A DNA stretch of 53,011 bases from Lysobacterales bacterium (lineage in GTDB: Bacteria > Pseudomonadota > Gammaproteobacteria > Xanthomonadales > Marinicellaceae), in the NCBI GenBank assembly GCA_020442635.1, contig JAGRJR010000012.1, forward strand, positions 1-53,011, given 5' to 3'. The first letter of the stretch is position 1. Every line of letters begins with the position of its first letter. Below, piece by piece: positions 28,068-37,177 of this stretch. The position numbers were made by a program, and so were the translations under genes. Under the pieces are notes generated by a model. The model ran no database searches, was not told the DNA's origin, and saw only the letters and a list, made by a program, of their open reading frames with translations.

Positions 28068-29189
28068 TTAATCTTGAATAACCAGTTCAGTTCTTCTGTT
28101 TTTCTGACGACCTTCTTCAGTGTCATTGGTCGCTATTGGGCTCAATTCACCATAACCTTTCCAAGTCATACGGTCTGCTGAAACACCTTTATCAACCAGG
28201 TAATCATAAACCACTTTGGCACGACGCTCGGACAGGTTTTGGTTGTAAGCTTCCGAAGCGGTTGAGTCAGTATGACCAGCTACTTCAACAACCAATGTTC
28301 CATGATCACCCATGGTTTTAACGGCAGCATCCAAGATGACGATTGATTCAGGTCTCAACGTAGCTTTATCAACATCAAAGTGTACACCTTGTAACTCAAT
28401 CACTACTTGAACTTCACAACCATCAGCATCAACTACTGCGCCTGCTCTGGTATCAGGACATTTGTCTGCTGAATTCATTACGCCATCATTGTCATCATCA
28501 CCATCAACATCATGGCAACCATACATATCAACTTCCATACCAGCAGGTGTGTTAGGACAACGGTCAGATTGATCACTCACGCCGTCACCATCGGAATCCA
28601 GTTGTGGTGCAGGTTCAACTATAGGGTCAGCCGCAGGTGTAGATTTTGCTGCGCCCAATGCAATATTCAGCCCCATACTGAACAAATAGTCATCATAACT
28701 GTTAGCAGTTCCAGTGTAATCATCGGTATCCAATCTATATTTCACTTCAGTAATAAAACCAACGCGGTCAGTGATACTTTTTCGCAACCCCGCACTGAGA
28801 TTCAACATTAAGTCAGAAGAATCAACGGCTCTTGCAGCACCACTGCCATTATGATCCAGATAACCTGCACCAATCCCCAAAAATGGTCTCAAGCTGGAAC
28901 CTGAATTAAAATGATAACGGGTCATCAAGCCAAGACCTGTTTGATCAACTGATCCTCCAGTATCTTCGGCATCGAAACTGGCATGATCGAGCTCAAAATC
29001 CAAGGACCAGTTTTCATTAATAAATTTACCTAGACCCAAGCCAAATCCAAAATCGGACTCAAGATTTTTTTGGCCATCGGTGGCATTAAAAATCAAGCTG
29101 GGTGATAACATCCAGCGATCATCATAATCATTTGCCAATGCAGCACCAGCCACACACGACAAAGCTACTCCCAACAATGTTTTCTTCAT
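28068..29189 (-). CDS. OmpA-family outer-membrane protein
   Basis: 373 residues with a signal peptide (1-19, GAALA-N). An eight-stranded OmpA-like beta-barrel covers about 20-180 (alternating strands such as GFGLGLGKFINENWSLDFEL and PFLGIGAGYLDHN). A calcium-binding thrombospondin-3-like linker follows at about 195-250 (DSDGDGVSDQSDRCP and DDDNDGVMNSADKCPDT). The peptidoglycan-binding OmpA_C domain is at about 262-373, with VEVAGHTDSTASEAYNQNLSERRA and the terminal EEGRQKNRRTELVI. It anchors the outer membrane to the cell wall. The promoter at 29225-29233 has a near-perfect extended -10, and an AGGAG ribosome site lies just before the start. Confidence 0.95.
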   Translation of the reverse strand: MKKTLLGVALSCVAGAALANDYDDRWMLSPSLIFNATDGQKNLESDFGFGLGLGKFINENWSLDFELDHASFDAEDTGGSVDQTGLGLMTRYHFNSGSSLRPFLGIGAGYLDHNGSGAARAVDSSDLMLNLSAGLRKSITDRVGFITEVKYRLDTDDYTGTANSYDDYLFSMGLNIALGAAKSTPAADPIVEPAPQLDSDGDGVSDQSDRCPNTPAGMEVDMYGCHDVDGDDDNDGVMNSADKCPDTRAGAVVDADGCEVQVVIELQGVHFDVDKATLRPESIVILDAAVKTMGDHGTLVVEVAGHTDSTASEAYNQNLSERRAKVVYDYLVDKGVSADRMTWKGYGELSPIATNDTEEGRQKNRRTELVIQD

Positions 29190-29224
29190 TTTTTTCTCCT
29201 AACGAGTTTTTAAATTTGCAGGCG

Positions 29225-29233
29225 ATTATAGCA
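29225..29233 (-). promoter_or_regulatory. Extended -10 promoter of the OmpA-family gene
   Basis: On the minus strand TGCTATAAT reads as an extended -10 with a consensus hexamer. Transcription should start near 29217, about 28 bp before the ATG. No clear -35 hexamer is visible at 16-18 bp, which the TGn extension can offset. Confidence 0.6.
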
Positions 29234-29325
29234 CAGAAAATAGTGAAGTTTTTGTGACGAAATACAATTTAACAATTAGCTTTTTCATTACACTCATCTT
29301 GTTAATTTGATGCTATCATGTCGCC

Positions 29326-30849
29326 ATGTCTTACGCTTCAGCCCTGATAATTTTTTTGATTACTTTGCTTCTGATCACAGCTATTGGCCTGTGGAAAATC
29401 TCAAGAGAAAAAAAGGCTTTGACCTCTTTACTTCAGGCCCAAGCACGACAAATCAAACAGTTAACCAAAAAACAACAGCAAGCTGAACTGGATAAAGCCA
29501 ATGCTGAGGCTGCTAATTTGGCCAAAAACAAATACCTGTCCGGTGTTTCTCATGAGCTACGAACACCACTGAACGTTATAATGGGTTATGCTCAATTGCT
29601 TGAAAACAACACTGATACCTCTGATCCAAATTACCCCAGTTATTCGTTAATTCGCAAGAACTCTGAGCACCTATCCCATCTAATAGAGGGTATCTTAGAA
29701 TTCTCTGCCATTGAAGCAGGTAAATTACGTGTTCAAATGGATGTAATTGATTTACAACAATTAATCACGCAAATTGAACAAATGTTTACGACTCAGGCCA
29801 AGCAAAAAAACCTGGACTTCAAAACAAACATCACTTCTCATCTGCCACAATATGTAAAAACCGATGGTAAAAGACTTAAACAGATCCTTTTCAACTTGCT
29901 CTCCAATGCAATTAAATTCACTGATTATGGATATGTGAACTTTTCAGTTCATTATCGAAATCAAATAGCTACTATTGAAGTCGCTGATACTGGCTGTGGC
30001 ATCAGTAACGACCAGTTTGAAAACATATTTAAACCATTTGAACGGGTTGAAAATTTAACTAAAAACATTCCAGGAACAGGTCTTGGCCTAACCATAGCCA
30101 AACTTTTGACTGAGTTATTAGGTGGTGAATTAACGGTTAAAAGTGAGCCATCCGAAGGTACAGTTTTTACCTTGAAGTTAATGCTTTCTGCCCAGTCTAC
30201 TACGACCAACCCAACAAGCATTAACCTAAAAACCACCCAACAAAAACATCGAATCCTGATAGTTGATGATGTCGCGGAACATCGTGAACTGTTAGAAAAC
30301 ATGCTTAGGGTCTATGGTTTTAAAATTGATTTGGCTGAACACCCCAAACGTGCGAGAGAACTGATTAAACAAAACACTTATGATTTGGCTTTTTTTGACA
30401 TTGCTATGCCACAAGAAAATGGCTGGCAATTAGCCTCTTGGTGCCGCAAACAACACCATACTTTTAAAATCGTCATGGTTTCTGCAAATCCACGTGACAA
30501 AGATCAGCAACATCAGTCGCATCATCAGGCTTATATTACCAAGCCGATTCATATCACTAATTTGTTAACCACGGTCAAGCAACTGTTGCAATTAGACTGG
30601 GAAGTCCAACCCACTGAAACGCAGCCAAAAGTTGATGATACTGTCACTGAAACAGTCAAAATTAATCGCAAGGACAGATTGACCTTACAACAACTGATTG
30701 ACATAGGACATATCAATGGCATTGAAAAACACCTCAAGACCATGCAAGATAACCAGATGATCACCACTGAGCATTACCAACATTTAATGAAACCCTTGCA
30801 ACAACTGAATTTAAAAAAGTTGGCAACCTTGATTGGCATTGATGACTGA
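29326..30849 (+). CDS. Hybrid sensor histidine kinase
   Basis: 507 residues. A single N-terminal membrane helix (about 5-24) is followed by a coiled-coil linker (30-68), with no large sensory domain. HisKA carries the phospho-acceptor His76 in SHELRTP. The HATPase domain has LSNAIKFTDYG (N box), DTGCGIS (G1) and GTGLGLTIAK (G2). A C-terminal receiver at about 306-420 has DD near its start, phospho-acceptor Asp358 (FFDIAMP) and Lys in YITKPI. About 80 helical residues follow, of a kind often seen at the end of such hybrid kinases. The ATGACTGA overlap with the next gene couples it to its response regulator. The signal sensed is not evident. Confidence 0.93.
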   Translation: MSYASALIIFLITLLLITAIGLWKISREKKALTSLLQAQARQIKQLTKKQQQAELDKANAEAANLAKNKYLSGVSHELRTPLNVIMGYAQLLENNTDTSDPNYPSYSLIRKNSEHLSHLIEGILEFSAIEAGKLRVQMDVIDLQQLITQIEQMFTTQAKQKNLDFKTNITSHLPQYVKTDGKRLKQILFNLLSNAIKFTDYGYVNFSVHYRNQIATIEVADTGCGISNDQFENIFKPFERVENLTKNIPGTGLGLTIAKLLTELLGGELTVKSEPSEGTVFTLKLMLSAQSTTTNPTSINLKTTQQKHRILIVDDVAEHRELLENMLRVYGFKIDLAEHPKRARELIKQNTYDLAFFDIAMPQENGWQLASWCRKQHHTFKIVMVSANPRDKDQQHQSHHQAYITKPIHITNLLTTVKQLLQLDWEVQPTETQPKVDDTVTETVKINRKDRLTLQQLIDIGHINGIEKHLKTMQDNQMITTEHYQHLMKPLQQLNLKKLATLIGIDD

Positions 30850-31708
30850 GCTACAACACACCATATTAGCGGTTGATGACAACCCTGATAGTTTGAGTTT
30901 AATGAATCTAACACTCAGCCAGCATGGCTATGTGGTCCTTATTGCCAACAGTGGTTTGCAAGCATTGAAGGTCTTGCACAAAGTACAACCAGATTTGATA
31001 TTACTTGATGCTGTGATGCCTGATATGGATGGGTTTGAAACCTGTCAGGCCATAAAAAAAATCGTTCCTGATACACCCATTATTTTCATGACAGGTCTTA
31101 GTGATAGCGAATACATTGTTCAGGGATTATCTAGGGGTGCTGTTGACTACCTGATTAAGCCCATTAACCATGCTGAATTATTGGCTCGGGTCAAAGTCCA
31201 TATTAATAATGCCCAACAAGCCCAAATCAGTAAGCAAGCCTTGGAATCAACTGGTCAACATTTGGCAGCCATCAGTCATCATGGGCACATCATCTGGACT
31301 ACTGCACAAGCAAATACTTATATCAAAGCCCTTAATAATAAAGATCTGCAGTCACTGATCGAATGGCTGGCAGTAGCGCAACAGGATGATGTGTTCGAGT
31401 TAGTACAACAAGACCATAATCTGACCCTGACATATTTAACCCGACAAAAAGACAGCAGCCATTTAATTAAGTTTAAAGCATCAGACTTAAAACTGGAGAA
31501 GCAAACTTTAAAACTTAAATTAAAAATAACACGCAGAGAAGCCGATGTTCTTTACTGGGTGGCACAAGGTAAAACGGACTGGGAAATTTCCGTGATTTTG
31601 AGTATCAGCGAACGTACTGTTAACAAACACCTGGAACAAATTTACCGCAAGCTTGGAGTCAATAACCGAACATCTGCCACAGCCATTGCCATACAAGCAC
31701 TGAATTAA
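30842..31708 (+). CDS. LuxR-type response regulator
   Basis: 288 residues from the ATG at 30842, overlapping the kinase stop by 8 bp. A TTG nine bases upstream is also in frame but less likely. The receiver domain is at 7-125, with the acidic pair VDDN and phospho-acceptor Asp56 (LILLDAVMP). The linker of about 90 residues contains HLAAISHHGHIIWTTAQAN, which looks like a small PAS-like fragment and is longer than in NarL-type regulators. The LuxR/GerE helix-turn-helix is at about 220-288 (LKITRREADVLYWVAQGK and SERTVNKHLEQIYRKLGV). It is the output of the adjacent hybrid kinase. Its targets are unknown. Confidence 0.94.
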   Translation: MTELQHTILAVDDNPDSLSLMNLTLSQHGYVVLIANSGLQALKVLHKVQPDLILLDAVMPDMDGFETCQAIKKIVPDTPIIFMTGLSDSEYIVQGLSRGAVDYLIKPINHAELLARVKVHINNAQQAQISKQALESTGQHLAAISHHGHIIWTTAQANTYIKALNNKDLQSLIEWLAVAQQDDVFELVQQDHNLTLTYLTRQKDSSHLIKFKASDLKLEKQTLKLKLKITRREADVLYWVAQGKTDWEISVILSISERTVNKHLEQIYRKLGVNNRTSATAIAIQALN

Positions 31709-31709
31709 T

Positions 31710-32093
31710 ATGAAAACTGCTCAAGACATTCTGAAATTCACCGCCTTACTATATTTATTGACAGGATCACTCTTAGTATTTATTCCGATCAAGACGAATA
31801 TATTTCTCAACGAAATATTAGCCATACCTGATGTCATCATTCTGCTCGGAGGCATTGGTTTGAATATATCTGGTTTATTGTTTTTACATATGACCAAACA
31901 ACAACAATTAGGCCAACTGATGAAACTTACACTGAATCTGATTCAATTGTTGTGGATCATTGCTGCAACCATCACTTTGTTGCTGAATGCATGGATTACT
32001 ACCATAAACGGCATAACCGTGACAGGATTATGGATTATTCTCTGCAGTTGGCTGTTGTGGCATTTTTATCAAATTGCCCCATTTTCACGATAA
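31710..32093 (+). CDS. Four-helix membrane protein of unknown function
   Basis: 127 residues with four predicted membrane helices (about 9-26, 40-58, 72-92, 98-118) and very short loops. It begins one base after the stop of the response regulator, so it is certainly in the same transcript. I do not recognise a family. The position suggests an accessory sensor or a target of the two-component pair. Confidence 0.75.
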   Translation: MKTAQDILKFTALLYLLTGSLLVFIPIKTNIFLNEILAIPDVIILLGGIGLNISGLLFLHMTKQQQLGQLMKLTLNLIQLLWIIAATITLLLNAWITTINGITVTGLWIILCSWLLWHFYQIAPFSR

Positions 32094-32321
32094 ACTAACC
32101 TAATTAATACAAATTATAACATTTATTATGCTATTAATTGAGCATATATGAGCAATTTTAAATAATTACTTGCATTATCATGAGTAATTAGTCTATTTTG
32201 TTGCGGACATTTTTTGGCCAGTATCCGTTTATTTACGTGCTTAATTAACATCTGACTAAAATAATACTGTCAAAAAATAACTATTAATTCTAATTATCAA
32301 AATCAAAAGAGAGAGGAACAA

Positions 32322-32468
32322 ATGAAATTAAAAATGAAAAAAACTTGCCTTGCAACCATGTTGGCTTTAGGCACAATGGCTCAAGCCGAACGTATGGTTG
32401 TCACCTATTCTGACAATGGCAATGGTTTAATCAAGTTTTGGCAGAAGGCAATGGCTGGTTTGCCGTAG
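32322..32468 (+). pseudogene. Signal-peptide fragment of the subtilisin-like protease, out of frame
   Basis: A 48-codon frame with a good ribosome site (GAGAGGA) and a clean signal peptide (MKLKMKKTCLATMLALGTMAQA), then ERMVVTYSDNGNGLIKFW. It runs into TAG at 32466-32468. The protease frame is open from TTG 32438, offset by one base. One extra T in the TTTT at 32436-32439 would join them as NGLIKFLAEGNGWF, a natural-looking sequence. I therefore read this as the true start of the protease gene, cut off by a one-base loss. Confidence 0.65.
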
Positions 32469-34111
32469 AATTAGATGAAAATGGCAAAAATGAAATGCGC
32501 GGTAAAGGCGGTTTCAGAAACATGGAAGTGGATGCCAAGCGTTTTCTGATGGGTTATGCAGACAGTGCTGGCAACCCGAACTCAGTTCAAGTCTATCCAT
32601 ATAACTACTACCAAGTTGAAGGTGATCAACTGACCCTACAAGCTGGTCAGAAAGTATGTATCATTGATTCTGGTATCGCCAGAGAAACAGGCGAAACCGG
32701 CGGTGGTAATCTTGACTTTGATTTCTCAGTCATCACAGGTAACAGTGATTCTGGCACCGGTGACTGGTTCCGTGACGGTGGTCCTCATGGTACTCACGTT
32801 GCAGGCACAATTGGAGCCAAGGATAATGGTTTTGGCATAATCGGTGTAGCACCTGGTGTTCCCATGCACATCATCAAAGTATTCAACGATGCTGGTTGGG
32901 GTTACTCTTCTGATTTGGCTCAAGCCATTAATCTATGTGGTGCTGCAGGAGCAAACATTGTAAATATGTCATTAGGTGGTGGCGGTGCCAGCTCTGTTGA
33001 AGAAAACGCCATGGATAACTTTGTCGCCAACGGAGGCTTAATTTTTGCTGCCGCGGGTAATGATGGTAATGACGTAAGATCATACCCTGCTGGTTATAAA
33101 TCAGTTGTTATGGTTGGTGGCGTTAACAAAGATGATGGCAAATATGCAGCATCTCAGTACCCATCTCATACTAAAGTGGTAGGTAAAGGCAGACGTCAAA
33201 CCACAGAAGATCATGATGGCTACGGTGTTGAAGTTTCTGGTGGTGGACAAGATGTCTTGTCAACCGTTCCAGCTGGCGTTGGAGCAGTTGCTTCAGTAAC
33301 CGCTGATGGTACTGGCGTGGCTTCTTCAGCAACAGACAACACAGGTACAGTAACTGCGGCTGCTTACCACATGGGTACAGCTGAAGCAGTTGATCCAGGT
33401 GCTGCAGGCAAAGTTTGTATCATTGATCGTGGCAATATTTCATTTGCTGACAAAATAAACAACTGTGGCGCATCAGGTGGTGTTGGTGCGGTGGTGATCA
33501 ATAATGTTGCAGGCGATGGCATCATCTACATGGACATCACTGGCGTTACCACCTCTATTCCAGCGGTAGGTACTGCTTTTGAAGATCGCAGCACGTTGGT
33601 GGGTGCCTCAACGGTAACTGTTGACAGTGTTGTTGGTGATTATGCGGTATTCTCTGGTACTTCCATGGCCACACCTACTGTTGCAGGTGCTGCCGCTTTG
33701 GTATGGTCTAACCATCCGTCTTGTACTGGTGAAGAAATTCGAGCAGCCTTGAAAGAATCTGCACAAGACATCGGTGACCCAGGTCGAGATGTACACTTTG
33801 GTTATGGTATTGTAAAAGCAGCAGCAGCAGATGCATACCTGACAACCAATGGATGTGACGGCGGCAATGAACCACCACCAACAGGAGAAATGGCCTTGTC
33901 TGGTAGCAGAAGTAAAGGCGGTCGACAAGCTGACTTGTCATGGACTGGTGGAACCACTGCTAATGTGGATGTATACATCAATGGTAACTTGAATAACACA
34001 ACTGCCAATGATGGTGCCGTTTCATACAATGTAGATAAAAACACTTCCTACACATTCCAAGTTTGTGAAGAAGGATCTACCACAGAATGTACCAACCAAA
34101 TCAATCTATAA
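32438..34111 (+). CDS. Subtilisin-like (S8) secreted protease, body
   Basis: 557 residues counted from the TTG, which is probably not the real start (see the fragment at 32322). The catalytic triad is intact: Asp77 in VCIIDSGI, His117 in HGTHVAG, Ser409 in GTSMATPT. A protease-associated (PA) domain is inserted before the Ser at about 285-385 (GKVCIIDRGNISFADKINNCGASGGVGAVVINN region). A short C-terminal beta domain follows, after a Pro-rich linker near 477-485. With its signal peptide this would be an extracellular protease of about 600 residues. It lacks the IF..FE tail of its secreted neighbours. A strong terminator follows. Confidence 0.88.
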   Translation: MAEGNGWFAVELDENGKNEMRGKGGFRNMEVDAKRFLMGYADSAGNPNSVQVYPYNYYQVEGDQLTLQAGQKVCIIDSGIARETGETGGGNLDFDFSVITGNSDSGTGDWFRDGGPHGTHVAGTIGAKDNGFGIIGVAPGVPMHIIKVFNDAGWGYSSDLAQAINLCGAAGANIVNMSLGGGGASSVEENAMDNFVANGGLIFAAAGNDGNDVRSYPAGYKSVVMVGGVNKDDGKYAASQYPSHTKVVGKGRRQTTEDHDGYGVEVSGGGQDVLSTVPAGVGAVASVTADGTGVASSATDNTGTVTAAAYHMGTAEAVDPGAAGKVCIIDRGNISFADKINNCGASGGVGAVVINNVAGDGIIYMDITGVTTSIPAVGTAFEDRSTLVGASTVTVDSVVGDYAVFSGTSMATPTVAGAAALVWSNHPSCTGEEIRAALKESAQDIGDPGRDVHFGYGIVKAAAADAYLTTNGCDGGNEPPPTGEMALSGSRSKGGRQADLSWTGGTTANVDVYINGNLNNTTANDGAVSYNVDKNTSYTFQVCEEGSTTECTNQINL

Positions 34112-34131
34112 GATTTATTGGAAAATATTTG

Positions 34132-34158
34132 AAAAAACCCGCTTCGGCGGGTTTTTTT
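34132..34158 (+). terminator. Rho-independent terminator of the protease gene
   Basis: ACCCGC-TTCG-GCGGGT (34137-34152) has a UUCG tetraloop and is followed by seven T. A-run and T-run extend the stem. It lies 20 bp after the stop. Confidence 0.95.
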
Positions 34159-34222
34159 GTGCTTGAATTTCTTCATTTTAGTTTGTTTTGTTACAATGCT
34201 TTTTTTGCCCACTGTTGCCATC

Positions 34223-34912
34223 ATGAAATTATATATCGCCAATAAAAACTATTCCTCATGGTCATTAAGACCATGGATTTTATTAACAGAACTAGGCATG
34301 GATTTTGAAGAAATTTTGGTGCCATTCGAAACTAACAATTGGGACAATTTCAGGAAATTCAGTCCAACTGGAACCGTTCCCTGTTTAATAAATAATGATG
34401 AGACTATTTGGGATTCATTGGCGATTTGTGAATATTTGGCAGAACAGAATTCTCAGGTTTGGCCAAGTAATAACAAAGCACGGCATTGGGCGCGATGTGC
34501 GACGGCTGAGATGCATGCTGGGTTTTATGCTCTCAGACAAATTTGCACCATGAACTGTGGTATAAGGGTCAAATTACATGAAATAACAGACCCATTACAG
34601 AAAGACATCAGTCGAGTGAATGAAATTTGGCAACAAGGCATCGAACAATTTGGCGGGCCATTTCTCACAGGCACTCATTTCACGGCAGTTGATGCATTTT
34701 TTGCACCTGTGGTATTTCGAACACAAACTTATGATCTGAAATTAGAATTAACCGCACACAGTTATCAACAGCACATCTTGCAACTCGACTCCATGCAGCA
34801 GTGGTATCAGGCCGCACTGAAAGAACACTGGATAGAACCAGGACATGAGCAAGAAGTATTCAAATATGGAAAAATAGTTAAAGATCTAAGGATGGCAATT
34901 TCCAAACCATGA
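34223..34912 (+). CDS. Glutathione S-transferase family protein
   Basis: About 229 residues from ATG 34223 (MKLYIANKNYSSWSLRPWILL). The longer frame from 34157 begins within the preceding terminator and is unlikely. The N-terminal thioredoxin-like domain (1-80) has the Ser-rich active-site loop NYSSWSLRP, the cis-Pro block TGTVPCL, and WDSLAICEYLAE, the glutathione-binding SNAIL-like motif. An all-helical domain follows. It belongs to the GstA-like/zeta-related bacterial group, and the substrate is not determinable. It converges on the adenosyltransferase gene with 9 bp between the stops. Confidence 0.9.
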   Translation: MKLYIANKNYSSWSLRPWILLTELGMDFEEILVPFETNNWDNFRKFSPTGTVPCLINNDETIWDSLAICEYLAEQNSQVWPSNNKARHWARCATAEMHAGFYALRQICTMNCGIRVKLHEITDPLQKDISRVNEIWQQGIEQFGGPFLTGTHFTAVDAFFAPVVFRTQTYDLKLELTAHSYQQHILQLDSMQQWYQAALKEHWIEPGHEQEVFKYGKIVKDLRMAISKP

Positions 34913-34921
34913 GAAAGTTAC

Positions 34922-35443
34922 TCATTGCGCTTGCCAGAAAACTTCATTTCCTTGATTCAACACCCTTGCTAATACGAAAAGGTAATCTGAAAGTCGATTC
35001 AAAAATTGCATAATTTCTGCTTCAAGCTCATGATTTACGCTGGCTTGCCAGGCTTTGCGCTCTGCTCTGCGGCATATACTGCGTGCCAGATGGGCAGAAC
35101 TACCTGCCAGGGTGCCTGCTGGAAGGATGAACTGCTTCAATTCAGGCAGTTGTCGTTGCCAATAATCGATCCAGTTTTCTACTGTTGAAATATCATCTCC
35201 ATCCACATTATTGGCTTTGTATTGTGCCACCTGCGCACCCAAATCAAAGAGTTTATGTTGAATTTGAGAAAGTTGTTTATCTATGTCTGCTTGCTGATTC
35301 ACTGCACGTACCATACCAAGTTGCGCATTAAGCTCATCTATGTCCCCTATCACTTCAAATAATGGGTCATTTTTGGCCAGTCTTGAACCATTTGCCAAGC
35401 CTGTTTTTCCTTGATCGCCACTGCGGGTATAAATTCTGGTCAT
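34922..35443 (-). CDS. PduO-type cob(I)alamin adenosyltransferase
   Basis: 173 residues. The N-terminal TRIYTRSGDQGKTGLANGSR is the ATP-binding signature of PduO/MMAB adenosyltransferases. GDIDELNAQLGMVRA near 32-46 and the late block SAHLARSICRRAERK near 115-130 are also typical. The enzyme attaches the adenosyl group of ATP to reduced cobalamin. No cobalamin riboswitch or cobalamin-dependent enzyme is seen nearby. It is divergent from gcvT across 90 bp. Confidence 0.94.
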   Translation of the reverse strand: MTRIYTRSGDQGKTGLANGSRLAKNDPLFEVIGDIDELNAQLGMVRAVNQQADIDKQLSQIQHKLFDLGAQVAQYKANNVDGDDISTVENWIDYWQRQLPELKQFILPAGTLAGSSAHLARSICRRAERKAWQASVNHELEAEIMQFLNRLSDYLFVLARVLNQGNEVFWQAQ

Positions 35444-35533
35444 ATTCGTCGGATTTCCTTAAACTTTGGTTGAAATAAGTGAGTTCTTTAGCGTATAGTT
35501 CGTCAGATTTTTTTGCAAATATAATTTGGTGAA

Positions 35534-36604
35534 ATGAAGAAAACTGTTCTTAATGACGCCCACCGTCAAGCCGGCGCTAAAATGGTCGATTTTGGAGGTT
35601 GGGACATGCCCATTAACTATGGCTCCCAAATCGAGGAACATCATGCCGTCAGACAAAATGTAGGTATGTTTGATGTGTCACACATGACTGTTATCGATGT
35701 TTCCGGTCGACAAGCCACAGACTTTTTATATAAACTGTTGGCTAATGACATCACCAAATTGAACACCAACCAAGCCCTCTACAGCACCATGTTGAATAAC
35801 GATGGAGGGGTCATTGATGATTTGATAACCTATAAAATTTCTGAAACTGCATATCGAGTGGTGGTCAATGCAGCTACCCGAGAAAAAGATTTGGCTTGGT
35901 TTGAGCAACAAATTGCTGACTTTGATGCCACCATGGCAGAACAAGCTGATACTGCCATGATAGCAGTGCAAGGTCCTAAAGCCATTGAAACCTTACAACC
36001 TTTGATTACCTTAGACTTAAGCGAAACCAAACGCTTTTACGCAGCCTACAATGATGACATGTTTATTGGCCGAACCGGTTATACCGGTGAGGATGGTGTT
36101 GAAATCATTCTCGCCAGTGATGCCGCTGAAGGATTATGGAATAAACTGCTGGCAGCAGGTGTGCAGCCTTGTGGTTTGGGGGCCAGAGACACCTTGCGCT
36201 TAGAAGCCGGTATGCATTTATATGGTCAGGACATGGATGAAAACATTACACCTTTAGAATGTGGACTTGGCTGGACCATCAGAAAAGAAAACCTGACTTT
36301 CAATGGCGCTACTGCTTTGAAGGCCTTGCGTGAACAAGGTATCAATAAAAAATTAATTGGTTTGGTGCTTGAAGGCCGTGGTGTTTTGCGTCATGATCAA
36401 ACATTAATTGATGATAGCGGTAATCAGGGTATCATCACCAGTGGTGGTTATTCACCATCATCAGAAAAAGCCATTGCCATGGCGGTTGTTGACAAAGAAA
36501 TTAACGAAGATTCCATCCAAGTACAAATCAGGAATAAAAGTTTGCCTTGTCGTGTTGTAAAATTACCTTTTGTCAGAAATGGCAAATCATTGATTGAGGC
36601 CTGA
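35534..36604 (+). CDS. gcvT: Glycine cleavage system T protein (aminomethyltransferase)
   Basis: 356 residues, the usual length. Typical blocks are visible: HRQAGAKMVDFGGWDMPINYGSQ, GMFDVSHM, GRTGYTGEDGVEI, and CGLGARDTLRLEAGMHLYGQDMDE. GcvT moves the aminomethyl carbon from lipoyl-GcvH to tetrahydrofolate. It is first in the order gcvT-gcvH-gcvPA. The upstream gap is only 90 bp and shared with a divergent gene, too short for a tandem glycine riboswitch. Confidence 0.97.
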   Translation: MKKTVLNDAHRQAGAKMVDFGGWDMPINYGSQIEEHHAVRQNVGMFDVSHMTVIDVSGRQATDFLYKLLANDITKLNTNQALYSTMLNNDGGVIDDLITYKISETAYRVVVNAATREKDLAWFEQQIADFDATMAEQADTAMIAVQGPKAIETLQPLITLDLSETKRFYAAYNDDMFIGRTGYTGEDGVEIILASDAAEGLWNKLLAAGVQPCGLGARDTLRLEAGMHLYGQDMDENITPLECGLGWTIRKENLTFNGATALKALREQGINKKLIGLVLEGRGVLRHDQTLIDDSGNQGIITSGGYSPSSEKAIAMAVVDKEINEDSIQVQIRNKSLPCRVVKLPFVRNGKSLIEA

Positions 36605-36646
36605 ATTTAAGTCAGGTGTAAAGAGCCAAAAATTGAGGAAAGAAAA

Positions 36647-37039
36647 ATGAGTTACGTACCAGATAATTTAAAATATACCGCCAGCCATGAATGGTTAGAA
36701 GATTTGGGCAATGGTGTTTATCGTGTTGGGATTACTGAATTTGCCCAAGAACAACTGGGTGATATCGTATTTGTTGAATTACCAGAGTTAGATGAGTCTT
36801 ATGCTCAAGAAGATGAATGTGGTGTGGTTGAATCGGTAAAAACCGCTTCAGACATTTATTGTCCATTGGTAGGTACCATAACTGCCATCAACGAAGCCCT
36901 GGAAGACTCACCTGAACTGATCAACGATTCGCCTTATGATGATGGCTGGATTTTTGAATTGGAACTTGGCGAAGATGCTGATATCGACTCGCTGTTAAGT
37001 GCTGAAGACTATCGAGAGTCAATCGCTGACGAGGAATAA
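36647..37039 (+). CDS. gcvH: Glycine cleavage system H protein
   Basis: 130 residues. The lipoyl-lysine is in ESVKTASDIY (about residue 64), after YRVGITEFAQEQLGDIVFVELPE. GcvH shuttles the methylamine group between the P and T proteins. It follows gcvT by 42 bp with a good AGGAAAG ribosome site. Confidence 0.97.
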   Translation: MSYVPDNLKYTASHEWLEDLGNGVYRVGITEFAQEQLGDIVFVELPELDESYAQEDECGVVESVKTASDIYCPLVGTITAINEALEDSPELINDSPYDDGWIFELELGEDADIDSLLSAEDYRESIADEE

Positions 37040-37177
37040 TTATTTATTTTTTAACGACTTTCTTATTGCATCACAAGAAAATGGTTTTACAGTTTTTATA
37101 ATCAATGATTCCTCTGGCTCAGACTTAAGCTAATTGATTCATTGTGGTAATTTTATTGATTGTTTATTTAAAACATT

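Noticed and set aside
35444..35533. A glycine riboswitch upstream of gcvT
   Set aside because: The divergent gap is only 90 bp and I see no tandem aptamer-like pairing.
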